Shown one piece after another: positions 60,804-60,955 of a stretch of DNA of 60,955 nucleotides; the stretch's first letter is position 1; every line of letters starts with the position of its first letter. The DNA comes from QPIN01 sp964399475 (lineage in GTDB: Bacteria; Pseudomonadota; Gammaproteobacteria; Methylococcales; Methylomonadaceae). The notes beneath the pieces were generated by a model, which saw nothing but the letters and a program-made list of their open reading frames with translations, made no database searches and was not told the DNA's origin. Made by a program: the position numbers and the translations under genes. Location: positions 1 through 60,955 of the forward strand of contig CAYNRB010000001.1 in the NCBI GenBank assembly GCA_964399475.1, written 5' to 3'.

Positions 60804-60955
60804 AGGGAGTTGGAAATAAATAATCATCCATTATTGAGTAGGGTTTTTGGTATCCGCTATAAATCCCAGGGGGGAACATGGAAGACCAGCAGCCACTCAA
60901 ACATGCCATCAATGTAGCCTGGATGGAGCGTAGCGGAATCCGGGGACAGTCGTAT
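60804..60955 (+). repeat. Nested palindrome left arm joined to another repeat, cut by the window end
   Basis: Bases 60804-60847 match the left arm of copies A and B (AGGGAGTTGGAAATAAATAA and on). At the GGTTTTTGG block the sequence switches to a different repeat, with TAGCCTGGATGGAGCG and GCGGAATCCGGGGA, a motif that recurs in many proteobacterial genomes. The right side is beyond the window. Confidence 0.65.

Noticed and set aside
1..60955. CRISPR arrays, rRNA and tRNA genes
   Set aside because: No regularly spaced direct repeats with unique spacers and no rRNA or tRNA-like sequence were noticed. A dedicated tRNA scan would be needed to be certain.

Overview
The window reads as a chromosomal piece of a low-GC, flagellated gammaproteobacterial methylotroph, most likely a methanotroph of the order Methylococcales. 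The evidence is a serine-cycle/tetrahydrofolate C1 block (mtdA, gckA, glyA, ftfL and a malate dehydrogenase) set among typical gammaproteobacterial gene orders: ypjD divergent from ffh, rpsP-rimM-trmD-rplS, and tesA divergent from ybbA-ybbP. No methane or methanol oxidation genes are present, so the methanotroph call is inference.

Layout. 1-16.2 kb is a late flagellar locus: a MotY-like protein, an esterase and a DUF445 protein, then flgL, a long flagellin, fliD, flaG and a giant 1363-residue flagellin on the minus strand, with fliS and a FliT-like gene on the plus strand. 16.4-23 kb is housekeeping: ypjD, ffh, the rpsP operon and xerD. 23.5-32.4 kb holds an LpxA-like acyltransferase, a HAD hydrolase, mdh and the C1 cluster. 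32.7-36.4 kb is a Ser/Thr phospho-signalling set: a kinase-pseudokinase, a PP2C phosphatase, a twin FHA protein and a zinc-ribbon membrane protein. Two small conserved genes (DUF3301, DUF2956) follow.

38-54 kb is the most unusual part. It holds two divergent operons built round multiheme cytochromes, separated by 785 bp of very AT-rich DNA. The minus-strand operon encodes an OmpA-like protein, a double GlcG/HbpS-like protein, an outer-membrane beta-barrel and a decaheme protein with a C-terminal LVIVD-type propeller. The plus-strand operon encodes a pentaheme c554-like cytochrome, an 802-residue fusion of flavoprotein, two cyclic-nucleotide domains and a four-cluster ferredoxin, a membrane protein with two HX13H heme-b signatures, and an FHA-TM-decaheme fusion. 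I read these as one trans-envelope electron-transfer system with built-in regulatory domains. I do not recognise a characterised counterpart. A 100-N assembly gap follows, flanked by an identical 55-mer.

54.5-60.8 kb holds nfeD-qmcA, a small membrane protein, a GlcG-like protein, tesA, ybbA and ybbP. Intergenic regions across the window carry a family of large nested palindromes of constant length (160-162 bp) whose arms differ from copy to copy, plus several smaller repeat families. No rRNA, tRNA or CRISPR array was seen.
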